Source of the DNA: an uncultured Cellvibrionales bacterium
Lineage (GTDB): Bacteria; Pseudomonadota; Gammaproteobacteria; Pseudomonadales; Dasaniaceae
Assembly: GCA_913019905.1 (NCBI GenBank)
Contig: CAJVZD010000052.1
Coordinates: 1 to 34,180 of the forward strand
Length of the DNA: 34,180 nt
Reading direction: 5' to 3'
Shown: positions 24,333-32,506 of the stretch, one piece after another
Position numbering within the stretch: position 1 is the first letter of the stretch
How the letters are laid out: every line of letters starts with the position of its first letter
Program-made: the position numbers and the translations under genes
The notes under the pieces: generated by a model
Seen by the model: only the letters and a program-made list of their open reading frames with translations
Databases searched by the model: none
Told to the model about the DNA's origin: nothing

Positions 24333-25988
24333 TCACATATTGGGGTAGTTAGGCCCTCCAAAACCTTCAGGCGTAACCCAAACTATGTTCTGCGACGGGT
24401 CTTTAATATCACAGGTTTTGCAGTGAACGCAATTTTGGCCGTTGATTTGAAAGCGTTTTTCGCCATCCGGTTCCGTCACTATTTCATAGACGCCAGCAGG
24501 GCAATACCGCTGAGCGGGCTCATCATAAAGTGGCAAGTTTTTGCCCAGCGGTATGCTGGCGTCCTTTAACTGAAGATGACACGGCTGATCTTCTTCATGG
24601 TTTGTATTCGATAAAAACACAGAAGAGAGGCGGTCAAAACTAATTTTCCCGTCCGGTTTCGGGTAATTTATTTTTTGGCTTTCAGACGCCAATTTCATTT
24701 GCGCGTGATCTGGTTTTGGATCATTAAATGTCCAGGGAAGCTTACCGTTAAATATATTTATATCGATAAAGGCATAAGCCGAACCCAATAAATTTCCCCA
24801 TTTGTGCTGACCTGGTCCAAAGTTTCGCTGTAAATGAAGCTCCTTATAAGCAGAGGATTTCTCAAATGCTTCATTGTAGCTAGTCAGCTCAATCCCAGAT
24901 TTGTTGTCGACTGTAATCGCGTGATGGACAATTTCCGCTGCAACCATTCCCGATTTCATCGCAGTATGGCTGCCTTTTATCTTGGCAAAATTCAACGTTC
25001 CCGCATCGTCTCCAATAAGCAAACCACCAGGAAAAGACATTTTTGGCATCGATTGAATGCCACCTTTCGTTATAGCCCGGGCTCCGTAAGAAATCCTTTC
25101 TCCGCCCTCGAGTATTTTTCTAATTTGTGGGTGTAGTTTGAAGCGTTGAAATTCTTCAAACGGACTCACATGAGGGTTGGAATAACCCAGATCAGTAATA
25201 AGACCTAGGGATACTTGATTGTCCTCCAGATGATAGGCAAAACCGCCGCCAAACGAGTTGCTTTCGGTGTGTGGCCAACCGGTAGAGTGAAGAACCGTCC
25301 CCAGTTTATGTCTCGCAGGGTCAACTTTCCAAATCTCCTTTATTCCCAAGCCGTAATGTTGAGGGTCCTTTCCTTCAGCAAGATTATATTTCTCTATCAG
25401 CTGTTTCCCAAGATGACCACGACAACCTTCAGAAAAAAGAGTGTATTTTGCGTGTAGTTCCATACCTTGCATGTACGAGTCTTTGTGACTCCCATCCTCA
25501 GCAACACCCATATCGCCGGTCGCAATACCTCGAACTGAGCCATCATCGTTATAAAGTATCTCTGCGGCGGCGAACCCGGGATAGATCTCAGCGCCTAAAC
25601 TTTCTGCTTGTTCCGCTAACCAGCGACACACATTCCCTAAGCTGACTATATAGTTGCCGTGATTATGAAGCGTTTTGGGAGCCAGTAATGCAGGGACATA
25701 CGCGCCCATGTTTTTGGACAGCAAATACCAAATTTCGTCTGCTTCAACAGGCGTATTTAGAGGGGCGCCTTTATCTTTCCAATCGGGAAACAATTCGTTC
25801 AGAGCAGAGGGCTCAAGAACAGCTCCGGACAAAATGTGGGCGCCGACTTCCGAGCCCTTTTCGACGACGCAAACACTGATATCTTTACCTGTTTCTTCGC
25901 TGAGTTGGCGTATTTTGCAAGCTGCAGAGAGCCCCGCAGGTCCAGCGCCGACGATGACAACGTCGAACTCCATTGATTCACGTTCCAC
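24333..25988 (-). CDS. etfD: Electron transfer flavoprotein-ubiquinone oxidoreductase
   Basis: Inner-membrane-associated iron-sulfur flavoprotein that passes electrons from reduced ETF to ubiquinone. The FAD-binding VVIVGAGPAGLSAACK is at the N-terminus. Family landmarks are GAHILSGAVLEPSALNELFPDW, GLGIKEIW, and LLIGDDAGTLNFAKIKGSHTAM (each quoted in part). The C-terminal 4Fe-4S site has YCPAGVYE, then QNCVHCKTCDIKDP. The length, 551 residues, is normal. The start is GTG at 25988: AGAGGA lies eight bases upstream, and the product begins MERESMEFDVV, like known homologues; an ATG 15 bases downstream is the alternative. It is divergent from etfB-etfA, so both parts of the same electron route flank one 407-base promoter region. 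Confidence 0.97.
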   Translation of the reverse strand: MERESMEFDVVIVGAGPAGLSAACKIRQLSEETGKDISVCVVEKGSEVGAHILSGAVLEPSALNELFPDWKDKGAPLNTPVEADEIWYLLSKNMGAYVPALLAPKTLHNHGNYIVSLGNVCRWLAEQAESLGAEIYPGFAAAEILYNDDGSVRGIATGDMGVAEDGSHKDSYMQGMELHAKYTLFSEGCRGHLGKQLIEKYNLAEGKDPQHYGLGIKEIWKVDPARHKLGTVLHSTGWPHTESNSFGGGFAYHLEDNQVSLGLITDLGYSNPHVSPFEEFQRFKLHPQIRKILEGGERISYGARAITKGGIQSMPKMSFPGGLLIGDDAGTLNFAKIKGSHTAMKSGMVAAEIVHHAITVDNKSGIELTSYNEAFEKSSAYKELHLQRNFGPGQHKWGNLLGSAYAFIDINIFNGKLPWTFNDPKPDHAQMKLASESQKINYPKPDGKISFDRLSSVFLSNTNHEEDQPCHLQLKDASIPLGKNLPLYDEPAQRYCPAGVYEIVTEPDGEKRFQINGQNCVHCKTCDIKDPSQNIVWVTPEGFGGPNYPNM

Positions 25989-26395
25989 AATAAAAGTCCT
26001 CTATAATTCTACTTTAAGGTTATTGGATTAGCTTCCATCAGGTAGATAGTCCGATCCAAATTCGATGCGCATTATATAAGTTTGGCGGTAATAGTTCCAT
26101 GCCCATCTTCAGTAAACCCCTGATTTTTAGAGCTTTAATATTAACTAGTGGTAATGGAGCACTTGTTCATCGGCTATTGTAATTACGAACATATGATATG
26201 GATCAACGTCTATTTAGAGTAGTAAGAGCTATCGAGCTGATGCGTAAAAATAGCTATTGACCTGAAAGCCGTTACGGGTCAACATACGTCCGGTTTTTCT
26301 GGGGCTGATACATAAATTTGCGGATATCGTATTGATAGCTCGCTCATTTAATCTGGTATTAGCCAATTTTTCCTAACTTAATGAACGAGGAATCT
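25989..26395. promoter_or_regulatory. Divergent promoter region of ETF-QO and etfBA
   Basis: About 407 bases with no coding potential seen on either strand. On the minus strand a perfect TATAAT lies at 26076-26071, 83 bases before the ETF-QO start; its -35 is weak. For etfB a TTGATA lies near 26333 but no convincing -10 at proper spacing was found. I saw no clear palindrome resembling a PsrA-type or FadR-type operator. The long divergent spacer suggests shared control. Confidence 0.4.
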
Positions 26396-27145
26396 ATGAA
26401 GGTTCTTGTTGCGGTCAAACGCGTTGCAGACGCTAATGTTAAAGTTCGCCCTAAAGCAGACGGTTCTGGTGCAGACTTAAATAACGTTAAAATGGCGATT
26501 AATCCCTTTTGCGAAATTGCAGTTGAAGAAGCTGTACGCTTAAAGGAAGCCGGTACTGCCACAGAGATAATTGCTGTCTCGGTTGGTGAAAAATCTTGTC
26601 AGGAGCAGATTCGGACTGCTTTGGCGCTCGGTGCCGATAGAGGAATTCAGGTTGAAGCTGAGGGTGAATTACAACCTTTGGCAATCGCAAAACTATTGAA
26701 AGCTGTCGTCGACAAAGAGCAGCCCGATGTAATTATTCTTGGTAAACAGTCAATTGATAATGATAATAACCAGACTGGTCAAATGCTAGCGGCACTAGCG
26801 AACTTCTCGCAGGGAACGTTCGCTTCTGAACTGGCGTTTTCTGATGGAAAAGTCAACGTCACACGAGAAATTGACGGCGGTTTACAAACAGTTTCTTTAA
26901 ACTTGCCAGCGATTATCACCACAGATCTTCGCTTGAATGAACCTCGCTACGCTTCATTGCCAAATATCATGAAGGCAAAGAGAAAGCCCCTAGATGTATT
27001 TACCGCTGAAGAGCTCGGTATTGACATTACTTCACGCTTAACATTGGTTAAAGTTGAGCCACCAGCCGAACGGGCAGCGGGCATTAAAGTAGAGTCAGTC
27101 GCAGAACTGGTGGACAAACTGAAAAATGAAGCGAAGGTGATCTAA
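26396..27145 (+). CDS. etfB: Electron transfer flavoprotein, beta subunit
   Basis: The small subunit of ETF, which binds AMP and docks acyl-CoA and other dehydrogenases. The start MKVLVAVKRVADANVKVRP is typical; the ATG at 26396 has GAGGA seven bases upstream, whereas the ATG at 26381 is part of that site and is rejected. Other landmarks are MAINPFCEIAVEEAVRLKE, GADRGIQV, DVIILGKQSIDNDNNQTGQM (AMP and FAD contact region) and the C-terminal recognition loop region RYASLPNIMKAKRKPL. It has 249 residues, as expected. It overlaps etfA by one base (TAATG), showing translational coupling. Confidence 0.97.
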   Translation: MKVLVAVKRVADANVKVRPKADGSGADLNNVKMAINPFCEIAVEEAVRLKEAGTATEIIAVSVGEKSCQEQIRTALALGADRGIQVEAEGELQPLAIAKLLKAVVDKEQPDVIILGKQSIDNDNNQTGQMLAALANFSQGTFASELAFSDGKVNVTREIDGGLQTVSLNLPAIITTDLRLNEPRYASLPNIMKAKRKPLDVFTAEELGIDITSRLTLVKVEPPAERAAGIKVESVAELVDKLKNEAKVI

Positions 27146-28074
27146 TGAGTATATTAATACTAGCCGAACACGACAATGCCTCAGTAAAGGCTGCCACGTT
27201 GAATGTAGTCGCTGCGGCGAATGCAATCGGTGGCGACATTACTGTATTGGTTGCTGGTTCTGATTGCGCGGCAGCTGGAGAAGCTGCTGCAAAAATTGCT
27301 GGAGTTAACAAGGTATTAGTGGCAGATAATGCTGCTTATGCAAACCAGCTTCCTGAAAATGTCAGTAACTTAGTAGTGGAAATTGCGCAGGATTACGGAC
27401 ATATTTTAGCTCCAGCGACAACAAATGGTAAAAACATCGCGCCAAGAGTTGCCGCTTTATTGGACGTCGATCAAATTTCGGAAATCATTTCGGTCGAAAG
27501 TGCCGATACATTCAAACGGCCAATTTATGCCGGAAATGTTATCGCCACAGTCCAATCTACAGACGCGATTAAAGTAATTACCGTTCGCGGCACAGCCTTT
27601 GACGGAGTCTCAGCCGAAGGTGGTAGCGGATCTATAGAACCTTTGGCAAGTGTGACTGACGCAGGTCTGTCTAGCTTTGTCAGCGAAGAAGTTGCTAAAA
27701 GTGATCGCCCTGAACTTACAGCAGCAAGTATTATTGTTTCTGGTGGTCGCGGCATGCAAAATGGTGAAAATTTCCAAATGCTTGAATCGATTGCCGACAA
27801 ACTAGGAGCCGCGGTTGGCGCCTCCCGTGCTGCTGTTGATGCGGGCTTTGTCCCCAATGACATGCAAGTCGGCCAAACTGGTAAGATTGTTGCGCCTGAT
27901 TTGTATATTGCCGTTGGAATTTCTGGTGCGATTCAGCATCTTGCCGGCATGAAAGACAGTAAAGTAATCGTCGCGATTAACAAAGATGAAGATGCGCCTA
28001 TTTTCCAGGTTGCAGATTACGGATTAGTTGCGGACTTGTTTGAGGCAGTCCCGGAATTGGATGCCGCTCTGTAA
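27145..28074 (+). CDS. etfA: Electron transfer flavoprotein, alpha subunit
   Basis: The FAD-carrying subunit of ETF. The N-terminal half is an adenine-nucleotide-like fold (MSILILAEHDNASVKAATL). The FAD domain occupies the C-terminal half, with SGGRGMQNGENF, GAAVGASRAAVDAGF, QVGQTGKIVAPDLYIAVGI and SGAIQHLAGMKDSKVIVAIN as landmarks. At 309 residues the length is normal. The start ATG shares its A with the etfB stop. A strong terminator follows 25 bases later, so etfB-etfA form a two-gene operon. Confidence 0.97.
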   Translation: MSILILAEHDNASVKAATLNVVAAANAIGGDITVLVAGSDCAAAGEAAAKIAGVNKVLVADNAAYANQLPENVSNLVVEIAQDYGHILAPATTNGKNIAPRVAALLDVDQISEIISVESADTFKRPIYAGNVIATVQSTDAIKVITVRGTAFDGVSAEGGSGSIEPLASVTDAGLSSFVSEEVAKSDRPELTAASIIVSGGRGMQNGENFQMLESIADKLGAAVGASRAAVDAGFVPNDMQVGQTGKIVAPDLYIAVGISGAIQHLAGMKDSKVIVAINKDEDAPIFQVADYGLVADLFEAVPELDAAL

Positions 28075-28098
28075 AGCGACCCTCTAATTCAGTTATGC

Positions 28099-28125
28099 AA
28101 AGCCCGGTTCATGCCGGGCTTTTTT
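28099..28125 (+). terminator. Rho-independent terminator of etfBA
   Basis: AAAGCCCGG/CCGGGCTTT, a 9-bp stem with the loop TTCATG, and a six-T tract overlapping its 3' side. Confidence 0.92.
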
Positions 28126-28207
28126 GTGGGGATTTGAAAAGTTCAACAGCTGCTGATCTGCGCAAACAGCGGCTGGCACGATTGTTACAAGTGACCCTTT
28201 TTTCCAA

Positions 28208-29377
28208 TCAGTCTCGTCTTAACTTATCGGAAATGGCTATGGGTGTTGGGCAGTTCAATATAACGATATACGAGGAAACGACAAACGTAATAATAGCGGT
28301 GGCCTGTATGAGGTGTGACGCTTCTTTTCCGATTAATGCGGTACCGGTTGCAACATAGGCAATGAGCAACGAAAACTCACTAATCTGCCCCAATCTAAAT
28401 GCAATATCCCAGGCCAGACGCTTTTTCTCACTTAATCTCTTCAGCAATATATAGAAGACTCCTGGCTTCAACAGCAGCATCGCGGCTGCCAGTATCATTG
28501 CCGGCACAAGAACATCGCCCAGTAAGCTCAAATCAAATCGAGCACCTAAAGAGAAAAAGAATAGAACCAGAAAGAAATCCCTTAATGGCTTTAGATTAAT
28601 GGCAATGTACTGGGAAATTGGACTGGTTGCTAAAGAGATTCCGGCAATAAATGCGCCGATTTCTGCGGATAGCCCGACTAAATGAGCCGCTTCAGCGAGT
28701 CCGAGACACCAACCGATAGCCAAAAGGAAAATATACTCGTGAAATCGATCAAACTTTTGAATTAACTTTAATAAGACAAATTTTACGAAGCCGATCGCGG
28801 CAATAATAAACAAGGGTAGGGCAATCACGGTTTTAAGCAAGATCATGCCGTCGAAATCACCAACGTCGCCACTTAACAGTACAAGTAATACAAAAATCGC
28901 TATCACATCTTGTAAAAGTAACAGCCCGATCATGATTTCACCGACGTGACGATGATGTAATACGGTCGTGGGCAGAAGTTTTATACCAATAATTGTACTA
29001 GAAAACATCATCGCAGCACCGATGACGATTCCCTCGATATGAGAAAAACCAAAGCTTATTGCTACCAGGTATCCAGTGGTCGCAAATATTAAGGAACTGG
29101 CGATAGCCACTAAGGTGGCTTTTTTCAAAGTGGACAACAATGCTTGGGGTTGCATGTCGAGACCTAAAAGAAACAGCAAAAAAATGATCCCAAAATGGGA
29201 GATGTCGGACAACAATTTAAGATCAGTGACAAACCCCATTCCGTACGGGCCAATCAGGGCGCCGAGTACAATATAGGCAATTATCAGCGGTTGTCGGGTA
29301 TAGAGTGCTATCGAGGCTAAAACAGAGGCGCCTGAGAAAATCAGAAAGAAGGCAAAAGTTATACTGTTTTCTTCCAT
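28208..29377 (-). CDS. CPA2 family cation:proton antiporter (KefB/Na+-H+ exchanger type)
   Basis: A polytopic inner-membrane protein with about 11-13 hydrophobic segments across 389 residues. Landmarks of the CPA2 family are LIIAYIVLGALIGP, ISHFGIIFLLFLLGLDM, FSSTIIGIKLL, GLLLLQDVIAIFVLL with the transport Asp in LLQD, and SAEIGAFIAGISLA. It lacks the cytosolic RCK/TrkA-N domain found in KefB and KefC, so it is either a plain exchanger or gated by other means. The ion cannot be assigned from sequence. It lies downstream of the sulfite reductase pair on the same strand with a 107-base gap, so co-transcription is possible but not shown. Confidence 0.87.
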   Translation of the reverse strand: MEENSITFAFFLIFSGASVLASIALYTRQPLIIAYIVLGALIGPYGMGFVTDLKLLSDISHFGIIFLLFLLGLDMQPQALLSTLKKATLVAIASSLIFATTGYLVAISFGFSHIEGIVIGAAMMFSSTIIGIKLLPTTVLHHRHVGEIMIGLLLLQDVIAIFVLLVLLSGDVGDFDGMILLKTVIALPLFIIAAIGFVKFVLLKLIQKFDRFHEYIFLLAIGWCLGLAEAAHLVGLSAEIGAFIAGISLATSPISQYIAINLKPLRDFFLVLFFFSLGARFDLSLLGDVLVPAMILAAAMLLLKPGVFYILLKRLSEKKRLAWDIAFRLGQISEFSLLIAYVATGTALIGKEASHLIQATAIITFVVSSYIVILNCPTPIAISDKLRRD

Positions 29378-29484
29378 TGTTTATTGCGGACCTAGAGTTG
29401 CAGTGTGCTGGCAAAACCAGCGCCACTATATTGATTATTATTAGTTAAGTTTATCGTATAGCGGCGGTCTTCGGTAAATTAATT

Positions 29485-29967
29485 TTAGCGTCTTGTAAAC
29501 AAGGGGTTTGGCTGGTCAGCGCCCGCCTGATAACTGTCTGAAAAAGCAGCAAAGCTAGCGAGAGCCTCTTCTTGATCACTACCTTCCAGCGCGAAAGAAT
29601 TGAAGCCGCAACGCTTCAAGTAGAACAGCTGATCCCTGATAAAACTTCCAATAGCCCTTATTTCTCCGTTAAAACCGTAAGTATCTCGAAGCTCACGACC
29701 GTAGGAAAAACCACGCCCATCCATAAAGCTACCGAAGTTAACGGCAATAACAGCAAAGCTTTCAAGATCCTGTTCGATCAGGCAGGGTGGCTCGTCACTG
29801 TCTAGCCACACACCAACTTGCCCACGATCGCTTAAGCTATCTTTGGACTCATTCCACAAAGCCTGTGGTAGAATTACGGGACCGGCAGGTATTTCTGTCG
29901 CGTCTTTTCCGACCAAAATCCATAAGTCTTCCGCGATATTCCCATCAATGATTATACTATTTGGCAT
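29485..29967 (-). CDS. DUF934 family protein linked to sulfite reductase
   Basis: A 160-residue protein of the DUF934 family, regularly encoded next to hemoprotein sulfite reductase and thought to assist sulfite reduction, mechanism unknown. Landmarks are the early ILPQALW, then GVWLDSDEPP and IAVNFGSFMDGRGFSYGRELRD. The ATG at 29967 has AAGGAGA seven bases upstream and lies inside the last codons of the sulfite reductase gene (11-base overlap), which is strong evidence of coupled translation. Confidence 0.87.
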   Translation of the reverse strand: MPNSIIIDGNIAEDLWILVGKDATEIPAGPVILPQALWNESKDSLSDRGQVGVWLDSDEPPCLIEQDLESFAVIAVNFGSFMDGRGFSYGRELRDTYGFNGEIRAIGSFIRDQLFYLKRCGFNSFALEGSDQEEALASFAAFSDSYQAGADQPNPLFTRR

Positions 29968-31615
29968 AGACTTTCTCCTTGAACGGGCTAAGACCGATAC
30001 GGCGGTAGGTGTCTAGAAAGGTCTCTTCGTCGGTTCGTTCACCAACATAGGTATTGATGATTGTCTCAATGACTGTCGGGACTTGATCGGTGGAGAAAGA
30101 GGGGCCGAGAATTTTTGCCAGAGAGGCGTCTCGATCCTGGCTGCCACCAAGAGAAACTTGATAAAACTCTTGGCCTTTTTTATCGACACCCAAAATACCG
30201 ATGTGCCCGATATGATGATGACTACAGGCGTTCATACAACCCGAAATGTTGAGATCTATGTCACCGATATCGTACAAATAGTCGGCATCGTCAAACTTCC
30301 GTTGAATAGCTTCGGCAATGGGAAGGGATTTGGCATTGGCCAAAGCACAAAAATCTCCGCCGGGACAGCATACAATATCAGTGAGATAACCGATATTAGC
30401 CGTTGCGAAACCAAGCTCTTTCGCTTTCTCCCATAATTCCAGCAGGTTAGATTGCTCTACATGCGGAAGAATCACATTTTGCTGATGGCTCGCACGAATT
30501 TCACCAAAAGAAAACTGATCCGCAAGATCTGCAATGGCTTCCATTTGTCGATCGCTAACATCTCCTGGCGCATAACCGGTGGGTTTCAATGACAAAGTCA
30601 CAGACGCATATCCAGGAGCTTTATGGGCATTAATATTACGCTCCAACCATTTTCCAAAAGTCTTGTTTTGGAGTCCCTGATCTTTAAGCTGCGCTGCCGA
30701 TGTGTTTGCGTCGATGGTTTTGTAATCCGGCGAAACGAAAAACGATTTTGCGCGGTTAAATTCAGCTTCGGTTAAAGTCGACGGTCCGTCTTTTAACGCA
30801 GCCCATTCACTCTCAACTTTCTCTCTAAAAGCGTCAATACCCATAGCACGAACCAATATTTTGATTCTCGCTTTATATTTGTTATCTCGGCGCCCGAGCT
30901 GATTATAGACTCTCAGGATTGCTTCCAAATAGGTGATTAAGTGTTGTTTCGGTAAAAAATCAACAATTTCAGTTCCAATGACGGGTGTACGGCCTAAGCC
31001 ACCTCCGACAAGAATTCGAAAGCCTGTCTCGCCCTCGTCGTTATGGACGATATCTATGCCGATATCATGAAGGTTAATCGCAGCGCGATCCGCTGCTGAC
31101 GCGCAGACCGCAATCTTAAATTTCCGTGGTAAATAGGCAAATTCTGGGTGAAACGTTGACCATTCTCTAATGATTTCACAGTAGGGTCGGGGATCTTCTA
31201 TTTCATCCGCAGCCGCACCGGCGAACTGGTCTGTAGTGGTATTTCGAATGCAATTCCCGCTCGTTTGTATTGCGTGCATTTCCACTGATGCCAACTCTTC
31301 CAAAATGTCGGGAACTTCCTCCAGTTTCGGCCAATTTAATTGTAGATTCTGACGAGTACTGAAATGAGCGTACCCTTTGTCAAAATCTCGGGAAATCGAC
31401 GCGAGTTTTCGCATTTGATCGGAATTAAACGTTCCGTAGGGAATACAAATTCTCAGCATCGGCGCTAGGCGCTGAATATATAGGCCATTTTGCAGGCGCA
31501 AAGGCAAAAACTGTTCATCGGAAAGGTTTCCGGCAAGATATCGTTCCGTTTGATCACGATATTGCGCGACCCGTTCCGCGATCAGGCGTTTGTCATGCTT
31601 GTCATAGATATACAT
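29957..31615 (-). CDS. cysI: Hemoprotein sulfite (nitrite/sulfite) reductase
   Basis: Reduces sulfite to sulfide with six electrons using coupled siroheme and a 4Fe-4S cluster, in assimilatory sulfur metabolism. Landmarks are PLRLQNGLYIQRLAPMLRI and HFSTRQNLQLNW near the N-terminus, TSGNCIRNTTTDQFAG, and the cofactor cysteines in CCPGGDFC and GCMNACSHHHIG. I chose ATG at 31615 (552 residues) because the product then begins MYIYDKHDKRLIAERV, as in homologues; the ATG at 31654 adds 13 residues without a better ribosome binding site. No flavoprotein subunit (cysJ) lies nearby, so electrons must come from a ferredoxin or an unlinked reductase. It is followed by the overlapping DUF934 gene. Confidence 0.93.
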   Translation of the reverse strand: MYIYDKHDKRLIAERVAQYRDQTERYLAGNLSDEQFLPLRLQNGLYIQRLAPMLRICIPYGTFNSDQMRKLASISRDFDKGYAHFSTRQNLQLNWPKLEEVPDILEELASVEMHAIQTSGNCIRNTTTDQFAGAAADEIEDPRPYCEIIREWSTFHPEFAYLPRKFKIAVCASAADRAAINLHDIGIDIVHNDEGETGFRILVGGGLGRTPVIGTEIVDFLPKQHLITYLEAILRVYNQLGRRDNKYKARIKILVRAMGIDAFREKVESEWAALKDGPSTLTEAEFNRAKSFFVSPDYKTIDANTSAAQLKDQGLQNKTFGKWLERNINAHKAPGYASVTLSLKPTGYAPGDVSDRQMEAIADLADQFSFGEIRASHQQNVILPHVEQSNLLELWEKAKELGFATANIGYLTDIVCCPGGDFCALANAKSLPIAEAIQRKFDDADYLYDIGDIDLNISGCMNACSHHHIGHIGILGVDKKGQEFYQVSLGGSQDRDASLAKILGPSFSTDQVPTVIETIINTYVGERTDEETFLDTYRRIGLSPFKEKVYAK

Positions 31616-31831
31616 AGAATATTCATTACTGACCAAGAAAAAGAGAGGCATCATACTAAAAAAGGATCGACTCGGCGAGTTTAGTTGTCAAAAACACATC
31701 GACTCTATTATCAGAAAATTCGATATAGTAAATCGTCCGGATAGCTATAGAGCGCGTACTTGTGGGTTTGTATTCGGAATTTCTAGAGCTTGGTGAATTT
31801 GAGTGTACATAATTCCAACAAGCACTTTAAG

Positions 31832-31853
31832 CCGATGAAATAATCGGTATAAT
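31832..31853 (+). promoter_or_regulatory. Promoter with overlapping inverted repeat ahead of small membrane protein
   Basis: A perfect -10 TATAAT (31848-31853) is followed by GCGC. The -35 (CTTTAA, 17 bases upstream) is poor. The inverted repeat CCGAT-GAAATA-ATCGG (31832-31847) fills the spacer, which would suit a regulator that binds there. Confidence 0.45.
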
Positions 31854-31894
31854 GCGCTGCTTAATCGATAAGCCTCAACCAATAGGAATATAAA

Positions 31895-32014
31895 ATGTCA
31901 GATCAACAAAAACCAGATTACAATGATGGATTAACTGACGCAATTGCGACAACGGCAATTATTGCAATAGTCGTTGCAACGGTAGTTTATTGGTTGAGTG
32001 GACTGCCGAGCTAA
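31895..32014 (+). CDS. Small single-pass membrane protein, 39 residues
   Basis: A short gene encoding 39 residues: a polar start (MSDQQKPDYNDGLTD), one hydrophobic segment (about residues 17-34, AIATTAIIAIVVATVVYWL in the core) and the ending SGLPS. The ATG has AGGA (31883-31886) eight bases upstream, and a TATAAT -10 element lies 42 bases ahead, so it looks truly expressed. I do not recognise a named family. It stands alone between the divergent sulfite reductase gene and the convergent DUF2970 gene. The hydrophobic helix and short length suggest a membrane-inserted accessory peptide. Confidence 0.68.
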   Translation: MSDQQKPDYNDGLTDAIATTAIIAIVVATVVYWLSGLPS

Positions 32015-32190
32015 CTTATAGGTATTATTCTTTATCTGTTTATTTTTATTTTGCCAAACTTTAGCATTAGTGGTGTTCGAGGTAACCGCGATAAACCACT
32101 AATAACAATAACTTTTGTCGCTTAAAGTTAATTCTAGAAACCCCTAAGGTTTCGACCGCCGTGCTCTTCAATGAGGTCGTTTTCGACAAG

Positions 32191-32472
32191 CTACTTTCCG
32201 ATAACAATCTGCACGATAGTAATAATTGTAACCAGAAATATCAGTGTAAACGTCGCTGCCACAGCCACGAAGACTTTAAAATTACCATATTTGAAATCCC
32301 TTTCTTTATTTTTCTTGTTTTGAATCCCTACAAAAGCGGCCATGACGCTGAAAATAACTTGCAGCAATGTGGGCTTTTTCGACTCCACCACTTCATGACC
32401 GGCATCTTTCGATGCCATGGCCTGCGGCGTTACTAGATTATCGTCTTTATCTAGATCGTCACTGCTTTTCAT
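32191..32472 (-). CDS. DUF2970 family small membrane protein
   Basis: A 93-residue protein with a polar N-terminal half and one C-terminal membrane helix (FVAVAATFTLIFLVTIITIV). The DUF2970 signature is visible in LLQVIFSVMAAFVGIQNKKNKERDFKYG (landmarks VMAAFVGIQ and NKERDFKYG). Function is unknown. ATG at 32472 is preferred because GGAG lies nine bases upstream; the in-frame TTG at 32487 lies ahead of that site. It follows metH on the same strand at a distance of about 35 bases and is probably co-transcribed. Confidence 0.85.
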   Translation of the reverse strand: MKSSDDLDKDDNLVTPQAMASKDAGHEVVESKKPTLLQVIFSVMAAFVGIQNKKNKERDFKYGNFKVFVAVAATFTLIFLVTIITIVQIVIGK

Positions 32473-32506
32473 TCCTGCATGCTCCAAACGAAGGCAGTCT
32501 TCATAA

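Noticed and set aside
25989..26395. PsrA- or FadR-type operator between the ETF genes
   Set aside because: No palindrome matching those patterns was seen; only a weak GTTC/GAAC pairing with a large centre near 26164-26189.
28095..28358. An 87-codon plus-strand frame starting in the etfA terminator
   Set aside because: It begins inside a strong terminator hairpin and then overlaps the antiporter gene in antisense. No support for a real product.
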